Shown piece by piece: positions 1 to 6,181 of a stretch of DNA of 7,630 nt. Numbering within the stretch: the first letter of the stretch is position 1; every line of letters starts with the position of its first letter. The stretch spans positions 1 through 7,630 of the forward strand of contig DAOVXM010000111.1 of NCBI GenBank assembly GCA_030636125.1, written 5' to 3'. Both the position numbers and the translations under genes were made by a program. The DNA comes from Chloroflexota bacterium (lineage in GTDB: Bacteria; Chloroflexota; Anaerolineae; Anaerolineales; UBA4823). The notes under the pieces were generated by a model. That model ran no database searches. It was not told the origin of the DNA and saw only the letters and a program-made list of their open reading frames with translations.

Positions 1-639
1 ACAACATTAACCGGAGGTGGAGATCACACAGGAGAACCGGATGTACCTCAGGCAGGTAAACTCGAGCAGTTGTCAGGACTAGAGTTGTGTGAGCCAATCA
101 AGTCCAATCAAATGACTCTTAGAAGCGTTGGCCTTGCTGCCATTAATGCTTCGTTACCGAGACAACCGAATAAGTGGCGTGATCATAACGCAGAGGATGT
201 TATTGCTAAGTATGGTGAAGGAAAAACAGTTGCCTTGGTAGGACGTTTCCCATTTATCGCCAGATTAAGACCCAAGGTAGGGGAGTTGCAGGTTTTGGAG
301 ATACATCCAAAAGAGGGAGAACACCATACAAATGAAGCGGCTGAAATACTGCCTCAGGCTGAGGTGGTCGCTATTACGTCTATGACATTGATCAACCGCA
401 CTTTAGACGGGCTGTTAGGTCTCTGCCCCCCAAGTTCAATCGTGCTGATGTTAGGGCCAAGCACACCCCTCAGCCAGGTGTTGTTCGATTATAGAATCCA
501 TCTACTATCAGGATCGATTGTCACCGATATTGATGCGGTGCTACGAGCAGTTAGCCAGGGAGCGAACTTCAGGCAAGTACATAGAGCAGGTGTGCAATTA
601 GTGACGATAAGCCGTTCAGGTTTTTCCCAGCCTACTTAG
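1..639 (+). CDS. DUF4213/DUF364 domain protein, 5' end outside the window
   Basis: The reading frame is open from the first base to the TAG at 637-639, giving 212 visible codons, so the true start lies upstream. A TTG at 70 is only an internal leucine codon, because matching family sequence continues before it. The first ~50 visible residues (GGGDHTGEP through the GLAAINASLP segment) look like the end of the DUF4213 N-terminal domain. The rest fits DUF364: a Rossmann-like strand with VGRFPF, then EIHPKEGEHH, an AAEILPQAEVVAITSMTLINRTLD stretch read here in pieces, and the LGPSTPLSQVLFD and GSIVTDID motifs. Structures of this family combine an enolase-N-like and a Rossmann-like fold. A heavy-metal-chelation role has been proposed in domain databases but is not demonstrated. 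No partner gene is visible. The family call is fairly secure; the function is unknown. Confidence 0.85.
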   Translation, partial: TTLTGGGDHTGEPDVPQAGKLEQLSGLELCEPIKSNQMTLRSVGLAAINASLPRQPNKWRDHNAEDVIAKYGEGKTVALVGRFPFIARLRPKVGELQVLEIHPKEGEHHTNEAAEILPQAEVVAITSMTLINRTLDGLLGLCPPSSIVLMLGPSTPLSQVLFDYRIHLLSGSIVTDIDAVLRAVSQGANFRQVHRAGVQLVTISRSGFSQPT

Positions 640-662
640 GCTTTCATCACAAATTTAGGAGA

Positions 663-712
663 CGCCCAGAGGTCTTGACACTCTGGGCGCCATGATTTAA
701 ATATTTTTCTTG
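663..712 (+). terminator. Hairpin terminator after the DUF364 gene
   Basis: A perfect 9-bp GC-rich stem (CGCCCAGAG at 663-671 with CTCTGGGCG at 681-689) closes a 9-base loop. A T-rich run (697-712, including five consecutive T) begins about seven bases after the stem. It lies 24 bases after the stop codon, between convergent genes. The gap before the T-run makes it slightly non-canonical. No T-run follows the stem on the minus strand, so it should act mainly on rightward transcripts. Confidence 0.6.
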
Positions 713-767
713 CCTCATTACCCCTCGAGTTTCGATCGTTTGCTGGAGTTATGCTTGTTACGTTTGT

Positions 768-1700
768 TCACTCGAAAGGTTTCATTTGTAATAAAAATCG
801 GGTAATGGCTGGCGCGATGTCTGTTAAATCTATTAACCCCGCGGTAAACTGATGCCGTAATGCTGGATCGCCGATAACGAGAGCGGGAACTGAGTTATAG
901 GTGTGGCGACGAGTTGATAGGTCCTCCATGTTTCCATGGTCGGAAGTAATTAAAATCAAGCCTTTAGAATCATCCCACGCAGATAACAACCCACCGAGAA
1001 CTTGATCAAATGTCTCAAGCAAAACACATGAAGTAGTCATATCCTGGCGATGACCGGCGTAATCACTTAACCAGTACTCGAAGAATGCGAAGTTTTGGGC
1101 TTGGGCAAGGTTAGCCAAGTGGATTCCGGCTTGGGTGGGAGAAAGCACGGGGGTGTTTGGAAGACCTAAATGTTCTTTCCAGCCCTGGGCGGTGAAATCT
1201 GCAGAAATCGCTTGGCCGTGCATGAGATCATCAAAGGTCCTTAAAGGAATACCCGCGCTCGTGGCTGCCAGAGGAATGGCGGAATACATACGGCGCCCAG
1301 ATTCAATTGTCTCAAAATAACCGGGGGGGTAGGCGTTGAGAAAGGCGGAGCGCTGCCCGTTTTGCTCCAATGAATTAAAAAGATTCCCGTTACGGAGGAA
1401 CTCTGATACAGCGCGATTGGGCTTCGGTCCATAATGTTTACCGATTGCCTTAGGTACATTTTCGCCAGAAAGGAGCGTGGCCTGCCCAGTTGCTGATTGG
1501 GGTAAGCCATCAATCCCAAGACAGGCATCGATCCCAACCAGAGATGCACGTGAACCTTCAAAAGGGGCTCGCTCAGCTACTAGAGGATGCTCTCCTAAGA
1601 GATTTTGCATAACGGGCATTTTAGCCAACGCAAATGGATTGGTTTTCGGATCGTTGGGGCCTAAGCCTACACCATCCAGGAAGAGAAAAAGAAATTTCAT
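768..1700 (-). CDS. Alkaline-phosphatase-superfamily metalloenzyme (PGM/phosphopentomutase-like), substrate unknown
   Basis: This 310-residue protein carries the metal-site pattern of the alkaline phosphatase superfamily. D9 is in FLFLDGVGLG near the N terminus. SATGQ (69-73) aligns with the nucleophile motif SEVGH of cofactor-independent phosphoglycerate mutase and TxTGH of phosphopentomutase, making S69 the likely nucleophile. The second metal cluster is SDYAGHRQD (D213, H217), then SDHGNMED (D254, H255) and H266 in RRHTYNS. The protein is much shorter than phosphoglycerate mutase (about 510 residues) and lacks room for its full cap domain. No signal peptide is seen, so it should be cytoplasmic. 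The ATG gives the family-like MKFLFLFLDG start, though its ribosome site is weak. It follows the methyltransferase gene by 50 bases on the same strand. It could be a phosphomutase, phosphatase, nuclease or phosphodiesterase; the sequence does not decide. Confidence 0.82.
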   Translation of the reverse strand: MKFLFLFLDGVGLGPNDPKTNPFALAKMPVMQNLLGEHPLVAERAPFEGSRASLVGIDACLGIDGLPQSATGQATLLSGENVPKAIGKHYGPKPNRAVSEFLRNGNLFNSLEQNGQRSAFLNAYPPGYFETIESGRRMYSAIPLAATSAGIPLRTFDDLMHGQAISADFTAQGWKEHLGLPNTPVLSPTQAGIHLANLAQAQNFAFFEYWLSDYAGHRQDMTTSCVLLETFDQVLGGLLSAWDDSKGLILITSDHGNMEDLSTRRHTYNSVPALVIGDPALRHQFTAGLIDLTDIAPAITRFLLQMKPFE

Positions 1701-1750
1701 AACGAATTCTACCGTTAATTGAGCTAAGTTCGATGAATTATATACCTTTG

Positions 1751-2317
1751 CTACTTATGTTGATAGGTGAACCAAGCTGATGGACGTTTCCCGCGTTCGG
1801 TACCATCCTCACGATTAATGAGCCTGAAATTCTCTGAGAGCGCCTCCAAATCAGCATCAACGAGCCCCGTACCCCCTTGGGATTGATCCTTGAAGAAAGC
1901 ATACATTAAATGTGTGCCTCCTGGGGATAGAAGCTTACCGAGATTACGAATATACCCTCTTGTTTCATCAGCGGACAGGCTATGGAAACAACCCATGTCC
2001 AGTATTAGATCGTAGGATTCAGTCAAGATTTTTGGCTGAGTGATATCATCAACCCGGAGGTCGACCTCGACTCCTTCCTGAAGGGCCTTCTTTTTTGCAT
2101 GATTAATTGCCTTGCTGGCGAAATCTATACCCGTAACCTCCCAACCTCGTTGTGCTAAGGTGATCACATTCGTTCCCGTACCACAGCCAATGTCCAGAGC
2201 CTTTCCAGGGGGGTGGCCCTCAATAAATTGGATAAGTTCCGGAGGAGATATACCTGTATCCCAGGGCGGTTTCTGAAAATACCATAGATTGAAAAACAAC
2301 TTGCGCAAAATGCTCAT
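1751..2317 (-). CDS. Class I SAM-dependent methyltransferase (TehB/thiopurine methyltransferase-like)
   Basis: The protein has 188 residues, a one-domain Rossmann methyltransferase. The N-terminal PPWDTG (17-22) is a mark of the thiopurine/tellurite (TPMT/TehB-like) group. Motif I is LDIGCGTGTN (41-50), which binds S-adenosylmethionine. D65 at the end of strand 2 (VTGID) is placed to hold the ribose hydroxyls. VDD (89-91) would contact the adenine. LILDMGCFHSL (104-114) is motif IV, and LLSPGG (129-134) precedes strand 6. The C-terminal part has no added domain. The substrate is unpredictable, since the group includes enzymes for small thiols, tellurite and many uncharacterised acceptors. It is the first gene of a minus-strand pair with the metalloenzyme. 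The ATG at 2317 has no purine-rich ribosome site; a TATAAT lies only two bases before it (see separate entry). Confidence 0.85.
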   Translation of the reverse strand: MSILRKLFFNLWYFQKPPWDTGISPPELIQFIEGHPPGKALDIGCGTGTNVITLAQRGWEVTGIDFASKAINHAKKKALQEGVEVDLRVDDITQPKILTESYDLILDMGCFHSLSADETRGYIRNLGKLLSPGGTHLMYAFFKDQSQGGTGLVDADLEALSENFRLINREDGTERGKRPSAWFTYQHK

Positions 2318-2319
2318 AA

Positions 2320-2325
2320 TTATAG
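2320..2325 (-). promoter_or_regulatory. TATAAT immediately upstream of the methyltransferase ATG
   Basis: Read on the minus strand, a perfect TATAAT hexamer ends two bases before the annotated ATG, with no convincing -35 at 16-18 bases (only CTCGGA-like sequence). If it were a real -10 element, transcription would start at or inside the first codons. The alternatives are chance in an AT-rich leader, or an upstream promoter that I could not identify with confidence. Confidence 0.25.
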
Positions 2326-2412
2326 TTTTGTCTTGTTCAAATCCGAGAAATGGAGTAGGGCGTCTCTACCACCACCCATTTTTCGAATAAATTAATAGCG
2401 GTGAGTTAGTTC

Positions 2413-2435
2413 GTAAATGCAAGTTTTGCAATTAC
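2413..2435. promoter_or_regulatory. 23-base dyad, candidate operator between divergent genes
   Basis: Two 10-base arms, GTAAATGCAA (2413-2422) and TTGCAATTAC (2426-2435), are inverted repeats matching at 9 of 10 positions around a GTT centre. The element lies in the 263-base divergent gap, about 75 bases upstream of the EF-G paralogue's -35 box and about 95 bases upstream of the methyltransferase start. Its size and symmetry fit a dimeric helix-turn-helix regulator site. No T-run follows it, so it is not a terminator. No regulator gene is present in the window. Operator function is inference. Confidence 0.45.
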
Positions 2436-2510
2436 ATCCTTGTGTAAGATAATTTCGTTCGAGGATTTTAGATTGTACACCATAATATTTTATTAAAACG
2501 GAAATCTTCT

Positions 2511-2539
2511 TTGACAAGGAAGGCGAGATACTTTACAAT
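2511..2539 (+). promoter_or_regulatory. Sigma-70 promoter of the EF-G paralogue
   Basis: A consensus -35 TTGACA (2511-2516) is separated by exactly 17 bases from the -10 TACAAT (2534-2539), which has five of six consensus bases. The predicted start point near 2546 would leave a leader of about 35 bases. The strength of the match suggests good basal expression without a need for an activator. Confidence 0.85.
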
Positions 2540-2565
2540 CAGGTGCTGGTTGAATTTATCCAATT

Positions 2566-2573
2566 GAGGAAGG
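2566..2573 (+). promoter_or_regulatory. Ribosome binding site of the EF-G paralogue
   Basis: GAGGAAGG sits seven bases before the ATG at 2581, a near-ideal Shine-Dalgarno that fixes the start codon. It supports MKEYTTEHIRNVAL as the true N terminus, matching where EF-G proteins begin relative to the P-loop. Confidence 0.85.
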
Positions 2574-2580
2574 TTATCAT

Positions 2581-4653
2581 ATGAAAGAATACACCACTGA
2601 ACATATTCGCAATGTTGCTTTAGCCTCACATAGTAGCTCTGGTAAGACGATGTTAACCGAGGCTTTTTTACATTTTACCGGAGCAACAACACGGCTTGGA
2701 AGGATTGAGGATAGCAGCACTGTTGCTGACTTTGAGGAAGAAGAACATCGTCGTGGTCTCTCTCTTTCAACGGCGATTGTCCCTGTTGAGTACAAAGATC
2801 ATAAAATCAATTTCCTAGATACTCCAGGTTACACAGACTTCGTGGGGGAGGTCATCGCAGCTTTAAGTGTGGCCGATAGCGCTTTGATCCTGATTGATTC
2901 GGTAGCTGGCACCGAAGTAGGTACAGAGATCGCATGGAATTATTGCGATGAATTTAATCTACCTCGCATGGTGGTGATTAATAAAATGAATCGGGAGAAT
3001 GCTAACTTCCAAAAAGCTTTTAATTCTGTGCAAGAAATCTCTGAAAGCCGGTTGATCAACATGCAATTGCCTTGGGGAGGGCGCGGTGAATTCCACGGAG
3101 TATTGGATCTTTTGACGATGAAGGCTTATGAGGGGGATGGGAGTAATCCTGTAGATATACCAGAAGAATTTATAAGTGATGTTGAGACTGCACAGATGGA
3201 ATTGATCGAAGCAGCGGCTGAAGGTGAAGATGCATTACTTGAAAAGTATCTCGAGGGGGATGAGTTATCCACCGATGAAATTCTGCGCGGTTTGCAAAAA
3301 GTCGTCCGCTCAGGTGATTTCGTTCCAGTATTTATTGCTGCTGGGTCGGCGGAAATTGGCTTAGCACCTTTGTTGGATGCAATTATCAACTTAATGCCCT
3401 CTCCCAGTGAAGTTCCACCAATTACTGGCCAAGGGAAGGATGGTGATGAAGAACTCAGCGTGGTAGACAGTGGGCCTCTAGCAGCTTATGTATGGAAAAC
3501 CACAGCTGACCCATTTGTTGGAAAAATCACTTACTTTCGGGTTTATTCTGGCTCAATGGCCTCGGACACGCGAGTCTGGAATCAGAATAAGGAGGTTGTT
3601 GAACGTTTAGGGGCATTGCATGTGATACGGGGCAAAGAACAGATAGCTGTAAAAAACGTTCACTCTGGTGATATTGCCACAGTATCTAAGCTAGGAGATA
3701 CCTCCACCGGCGATACATTATGCGATAAAGGCCACCCGCTTACTTTACCCCTACCCGAGTACCCCAATGCTCTCTACCAGGTCTCTGTGTCACCGAAGAC
3801 CCAAGCTGATTCTGCTAAAATCAGCCCAACGCTGACCCGTTTATGTGAAGAGGATATGACCCTTTCTTGGCACCAGGAATCCAGCACTAGGCAGACCATT
3901 TTGCAAGGTATGGGTGACCAACATATTGATGTAGCGATACGTAAAGCTGAGTCTAAATTTCAAACTGCTTTAAGTACAGAGATTCCCAAAGTGCCTTATC
4001 AAGAGACAATAACAAAGCAGGGTCAGGCTATGTACCGGCATAAGAAACAGACCGGTGGATCAGGTCAATTTGGTGAAGTGCATTTGCGGATTGAGCCTAT
4101 TAAAGATGAGGATTATGCTTTTAAAAATGATGTATTTGGTGGGGCAGTATCCAGTAGCTATATGACTGCTATCGAAAAAGGGATTAAAGGGGTAATGCAA
4201 GATGGGGTAATCGCCGGTTATCCAGTGAAGAATGTTAGTATTTCGGTCTATGATGGTAAGGAGCATCCTGTTGACTCTAAGCCAGTGGCGTTTGAAATTG
4301 CAGGACGCGAAGCGTTCAAATTGGCGGTTAATGATGCCGCTCCTGTACTGTTGGAGCCAATTATGAATGTGCGCGTAACCGTTCCAGAAGCCAATATGGG
4401 TGATATTTTAGGTGACTTGAACACTCGGCGAGCTCGGGTTCAAGGTATGGATACAGAGAAGGGTCGATCGGTGGTTACAGCCCAGGTGCCTCTAGCTGAG
4501 ATGTTACGTTATACAACCGACTTACGCTCGCTTACCGGAGGCCGGGGTGTATTTACTATGGAATTCTCTCATTATGTGGTTGTGCCTACTCACCTAGCAC
4601 AAGAAACCATCGACGCTCGCCAGAGAGAGTTGGCTGCAGCAAGAGATGATTAG
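2581..4653 (+). CDS. Elongation factor G paralogue (EF-G2-like translational GTPase)
   Basis: The 690 residues cover all five EF-G domains: GTPase (about 1-295), II (297-380), III (395-470), IV (472-590) and V (591-690). GTPase motifs are visible but divergent. G1 is SHSSSGKT (16-23) instead of AHIDAGKT. G2 reads RRGLSL, with S61 for the usual Thr. G3 is DTPGYTDF (80-87), with Y84 for the catalytic His. G4 is NKMN (134-137) where NKMD is expected. G5 is GSA (255-257). Tyr in G3 and Ser in G2 are, as I recall, usual in the EF-G-like/FusA2 subfamily; the G4 change is not something I know as typical. Domain IV has TGGSGQFGEV (491-500) and domain V LEPIMNVRVTVP (591-602). The gene has its own promoter and lacks rpsL, rpsG and tuf neighbours, so it is probably not the housekeeping fusA. 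Roles proposed for paralogues include ribosome recycling or special translocation; none can be assigned here. Confidence 0.93.
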   Translation: MKEYTTEHIRNVALASHSSSGKTMLTEAFLHFTGATTRLGRIEDSSTVADFEEEEHRRGLSLSTAIVPVEYKDHKINFLDTPGYTDFVGEVIAALSVADSALILIDSVAGTEVGTEIAWNYCDEFNLPRMVVINKMNRENANFQKAFNSVQEISESRLINMQLPWGGRGEFHGVLDLLTMKAYEGDGSNPVDIPEEFISDVETAQMELIEAAAEGEDALLEKYLEGDELSTDEILRGLQKVVRSGDFVPVFIAAGSAEIGLAPLLDAIINLMPSPSEVPPITGQGKDGDEELSVVDSGPLAAYVWKTTADPFVGKITYFRVYSGSMASDTRVWNQNKEVVERLGALHVIRGKEQIAVKNVHSGDIATVSKLGDTSTGDTLCDKGHPLTLPLPEYPNALYQVSVSPKTQADSAKISPTLTRLCEEDMTLSWHQESSTRQTILQGMGDQHIDVAIRKAESKFQTALSTEIPKVPYQETITKQGQAMYRHKKQTGGSGQFGEVHLRIEPIKDEDYAFKNDVFGGAVSSSYMTAIEKGIKGVMQDGVIAGYPVKNVSISVYDGKEHPVDSKPVAFEIAGREAFKLAVNDAAPVLLEPIMNVRVTVPEANMGDILGDLNTRRARVQGMDTEKGRSVVTAQVPLAEMLRYTTDLRSLTGGRGVFTMEFSHYVVVPTHLAQETIDARQRELAAARDD

Positions 4654-4683
4654 CTCGTAAATAAATATTTTTATTCCCGACAT

Positions 4684-4736
4684 AAAAAAAATTAGCCATC
4701 ATGGTAGCTGGTGATACCACGATGGCTTCTGTTTTT
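4684..4736. terminator. Bidirectional intrinsic terminator
   Basis: Arms 4694-4706 and 4715-4727 form a 13-bp stem with one A-C mismatch around an 8-base loop. To the right is TCTGTTTTT (4728-4736), ending transcripts from the EF-G paralogue. To the left is a run of eight A (4684-4691), which on the minus strand gives a T8 tract two bases after the stem. The same hairpin therefore also terminates leftward transcription from the peptidase/MFS operon and the receiver remnant. It is the better terminator in the leftward direction. Confidence 0.88.
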
Positions 4737-4820
4737 CGGATAATTCCCGAGTCATTAAGCCAATTTGTAAATAAGGCAATTTGCGAGGTGGTTGGCAGCG
4801 CAATAGTATATGAACTTTGT

Positions 4821-4952
4821 TCAAGGGGCTGCTGCGTGCGCGATGAGTGAGTTTACCTCCTGGAGATTAATATCAAGATCGGCTAAGCCGGCATCCAGGC
4901 CACGCGCGACAGAATGTTCATCTTCTACGATCAGGATACTTTCTCCAGCTAT
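4821..4952 (-). pseudogene. Remnant of a response-regulator receiver domain
   Basis: Read on the minus strand from ATA (4950-4952) to TGA (4821-4823) are 43 residues beginning IAGESILIVEDEHSVARGL. This is the first strand and helix of a CheY-like receiver, with the acidic pair ED/DE at the phosphorylation site's edge. The following residues (DAGLADLDINLQEVN) keep helix character, but the domain ends before the phospho-acceptor Asp strand. The upstream in-frame stop is a TAA inside the 3' end of the MFS gene. Between it and IVEDE there is no ATG, GTG or TTG. ATA stands where ATG would be expected in a MAGESILIVEDE start. No continuation of the domain appears in the other frames downstream to the terminator. 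The most likely reading is a decayed, truncated gene. Confidence 0.6.
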
Positions 4953-4966
4953 TGAATTTTTAAACC

Positions 4967-6115
4967 CTAAATTGTGCCTGTGTCTTCTTGGGTCTTAGTC
5001 GAAGATCTAGTTGATGTGACCAGGGCATTGATTACTATTGAACCACAAATTAATAATACGCTAACAGCGTACATTTTGCCAGGATTTTGGGTGTACAGTA
5101 CGCCAGCCAATAGGGGGGCGATGATTGTGGCGCCGGCCGCTATTGTTTCAGCGAGTCCGTATGCCAGGCCCATATTAGCTCCGATGATGAGAGAGCGGAT
5201 ATAAGCTGTAGCTAAAGACCGGGAAGCACGAAATCCACCTAATAAGAAATAAGCAATTGTGTAAACTGGAAATCCAGTCCCTTGCCAAAGCATTAAGGCA
5301 AACAACCCAACTGCAACTTGACCAATTAAATATCCCAACCTGGCATTGAGTAAGCCCAATAATAGGCTCAGTATGACGATCCCAAGCTCGCTAATAGAAT
5401 ATAGCTGCCCGATTTGAATAAGGTTGAGATCTTGTTGATTTTGCAAGTAATTCGGGGAAAGTGGTTGGGGAAGATACATGGCAAATGACGCCAGGAAAAA
5501 GACCCCCAAAAAAACAAGATACCTGGTATTGATTAGCAAGTTTCTGCCATTATCGTGTTGAGTGATTGACTCAACCGATTGAGGTCGAATGAATAAGATC
5601 ATCACAAATGAAATTAAAAATAAACAGCCAGCCAATATATATATGTTACGGAACCCGTAATAATTCCCAATCATTCCTCCCAGTAGAGGTCCAACGATAG
5701 CGCCTGAATGAAAAGCAGCGGAAACGAAAGTTATGGCGCGCCCGACTGACAAGTTGCCGCGGGCAGTTGTTATGTAGCTGTTCAAGGGGGCCAGTACAAA
5801 CATTGTCAACCCATAGAGAAGCATAGCGACTACGAAGCCGGTTAGGGTATAAGCCAAGGCCATCATCCATGTAGAAACGACGCCGATAAACCAGGCTGAC
5901 CATATAAGCGGTCTTCTTCCGAAACGATCGGCAAGATAACCTGCTGGGATGTGGGCGATCGCTGTGGCAATCCCGTACACTCCGAGAATTGCACCAATTT
6001 GGATTGGATCAGCACCAAGCTGCTCAAGGTACAACGGTTGGAAGGCAAAAAAGGCGCTTTCCCCAAAACCCCATGCGAATAATGAAATGGCTACTAGAAT
6101 TAGATCGCGGTTCAA
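4967..6115 (-). CDS. Major facilitator superfamily transporter, 12 membrane helices
   Basis: The 382-residue protein is an inner-membrane MFS carrier. The first helix starts at once (about 5-25). The loop between helices 2 and 3 carries motif A, GYLADRFGRRPL (59-70), with D63, R64 and R67/R68. Helix 5 has a motif-C-like SGAIVGPLLGGMIG (137-150). A hydrophilic central loop (about 178-198) divides two six-helix halves. The second half repeats a loop at NARLGYLIG (247-255) in the motif-A position, without the acidic residue. The start is a TTG (6113-6115): upstream in-frame codons run to a TAG with no ATG, and AGGA lies 10 bases before it. The gene follows the M24 peptidase by 66 bases on the same strand, probably in one operon. 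The substrate cannot be read; drug/metabolite exporters and sugar or amino-acid carriers both fit. Confidence 0.9.
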   Translation of the reverse strand: MNRDLILVAISLFAWGFGESAFFAFQPLYLEQLGADPIQIGAILGVYGIATAIAHIPAGYLADRFGRRPLIWSAWFIGVVSTWMMALAYTLTGFVVAMLLYGLTMFVLAPLNSYITTARGNLSVGRAITFVSAAFHSGAIVGPLLGGMIGNYYGFRNIYILAGCLFLISFVMILFIRPQSVESITQHDNGRNLLINTRYLVFLGVFFLASFAMYLPQPLSPNYLQNQQDLNLIQIGQLYSISELGIVILSLLLGLLNARLGYLIGQVAVGLFALMLWQGTGFPVYTIAYFLLGGFRASRSLATAYIRSLIIGANMGLAYGLAETIAAGATIIAPLLAGVLYTQNPGKMYAVSVLLICGSIVINALVTSTRSSTKTQEDTGTI

Positions 6116-6181
6116 ACCACACCCATCCTGATTTAAGAATGAGGGAAAAAGGATAGAAGAAGAATCTCGCTAACCGAAGTA

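Larger units (their letters stand above)
4654..4966. other. Gene-free interval between convergent units
   Basis: These 313 bases separate the EF-G paralogue from the MFS gene. They contain an AT-rich tail, the bidirectional terminator and the receiver-domain remnant. I see no intact coding region, RNA gene or repeat in the rest (about 4737-4820). The plus-strand open frame that starts at 4810 is the antisense of the remnant and has no family-like sequence. Confidence 0.7.

Noticed and set aside
70..72. TTG as the start codon of the DUF364 gene
   Set aside because: The frame is open to base 1 and the codons before it encode family-like sequence (GGGDHTGEP), so the gene begins outside the window.
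629..642. Short palindrome AGCCTACTTAGGCT across the DUF364 stop codon as a terminator
   Set aside because: Only five base pairs with a four-base loop and no T-run; the stronger hairpin at 663-689 is the better candidate.
1737..1742. TATAAT (minus strand) just before the metalloenzyme gene as a separate promoter
   Set aside because: No acceptable -35 lies 16-18 bases upstream (TATCAA-like at best), and the 50-base gap is consistent with co-transcription from the methyltransferase gene.
2577..2795. Minus-strand open frame over the start of the EF-G paralogue
   Set aside because: It overlaps a strongly supported gene in the opposite direction, has low-complexity Ser/Lys-rich translation, and no promoter or ribosome site of its own.
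2581..4653. Tetracycline-resistance ribosomal protection protein or RF3 instead of an EF-G paralogue
   Set aside because: Length, domain order, the TGGSGQFGEV motif of domain IV and the LEPIMNVRVTVP start of domain V fit EF-G-like proteins; RF3 lacks this domain IV/V arrangement and nothing marks it as a resistance protein.
4810..4998. Plus-strand open frame of 62 codons
   Set aside because: It is the antisense of the receiver-domain remnant and the MFS 3' end, with no ribosome site and no recognisable family sequence.
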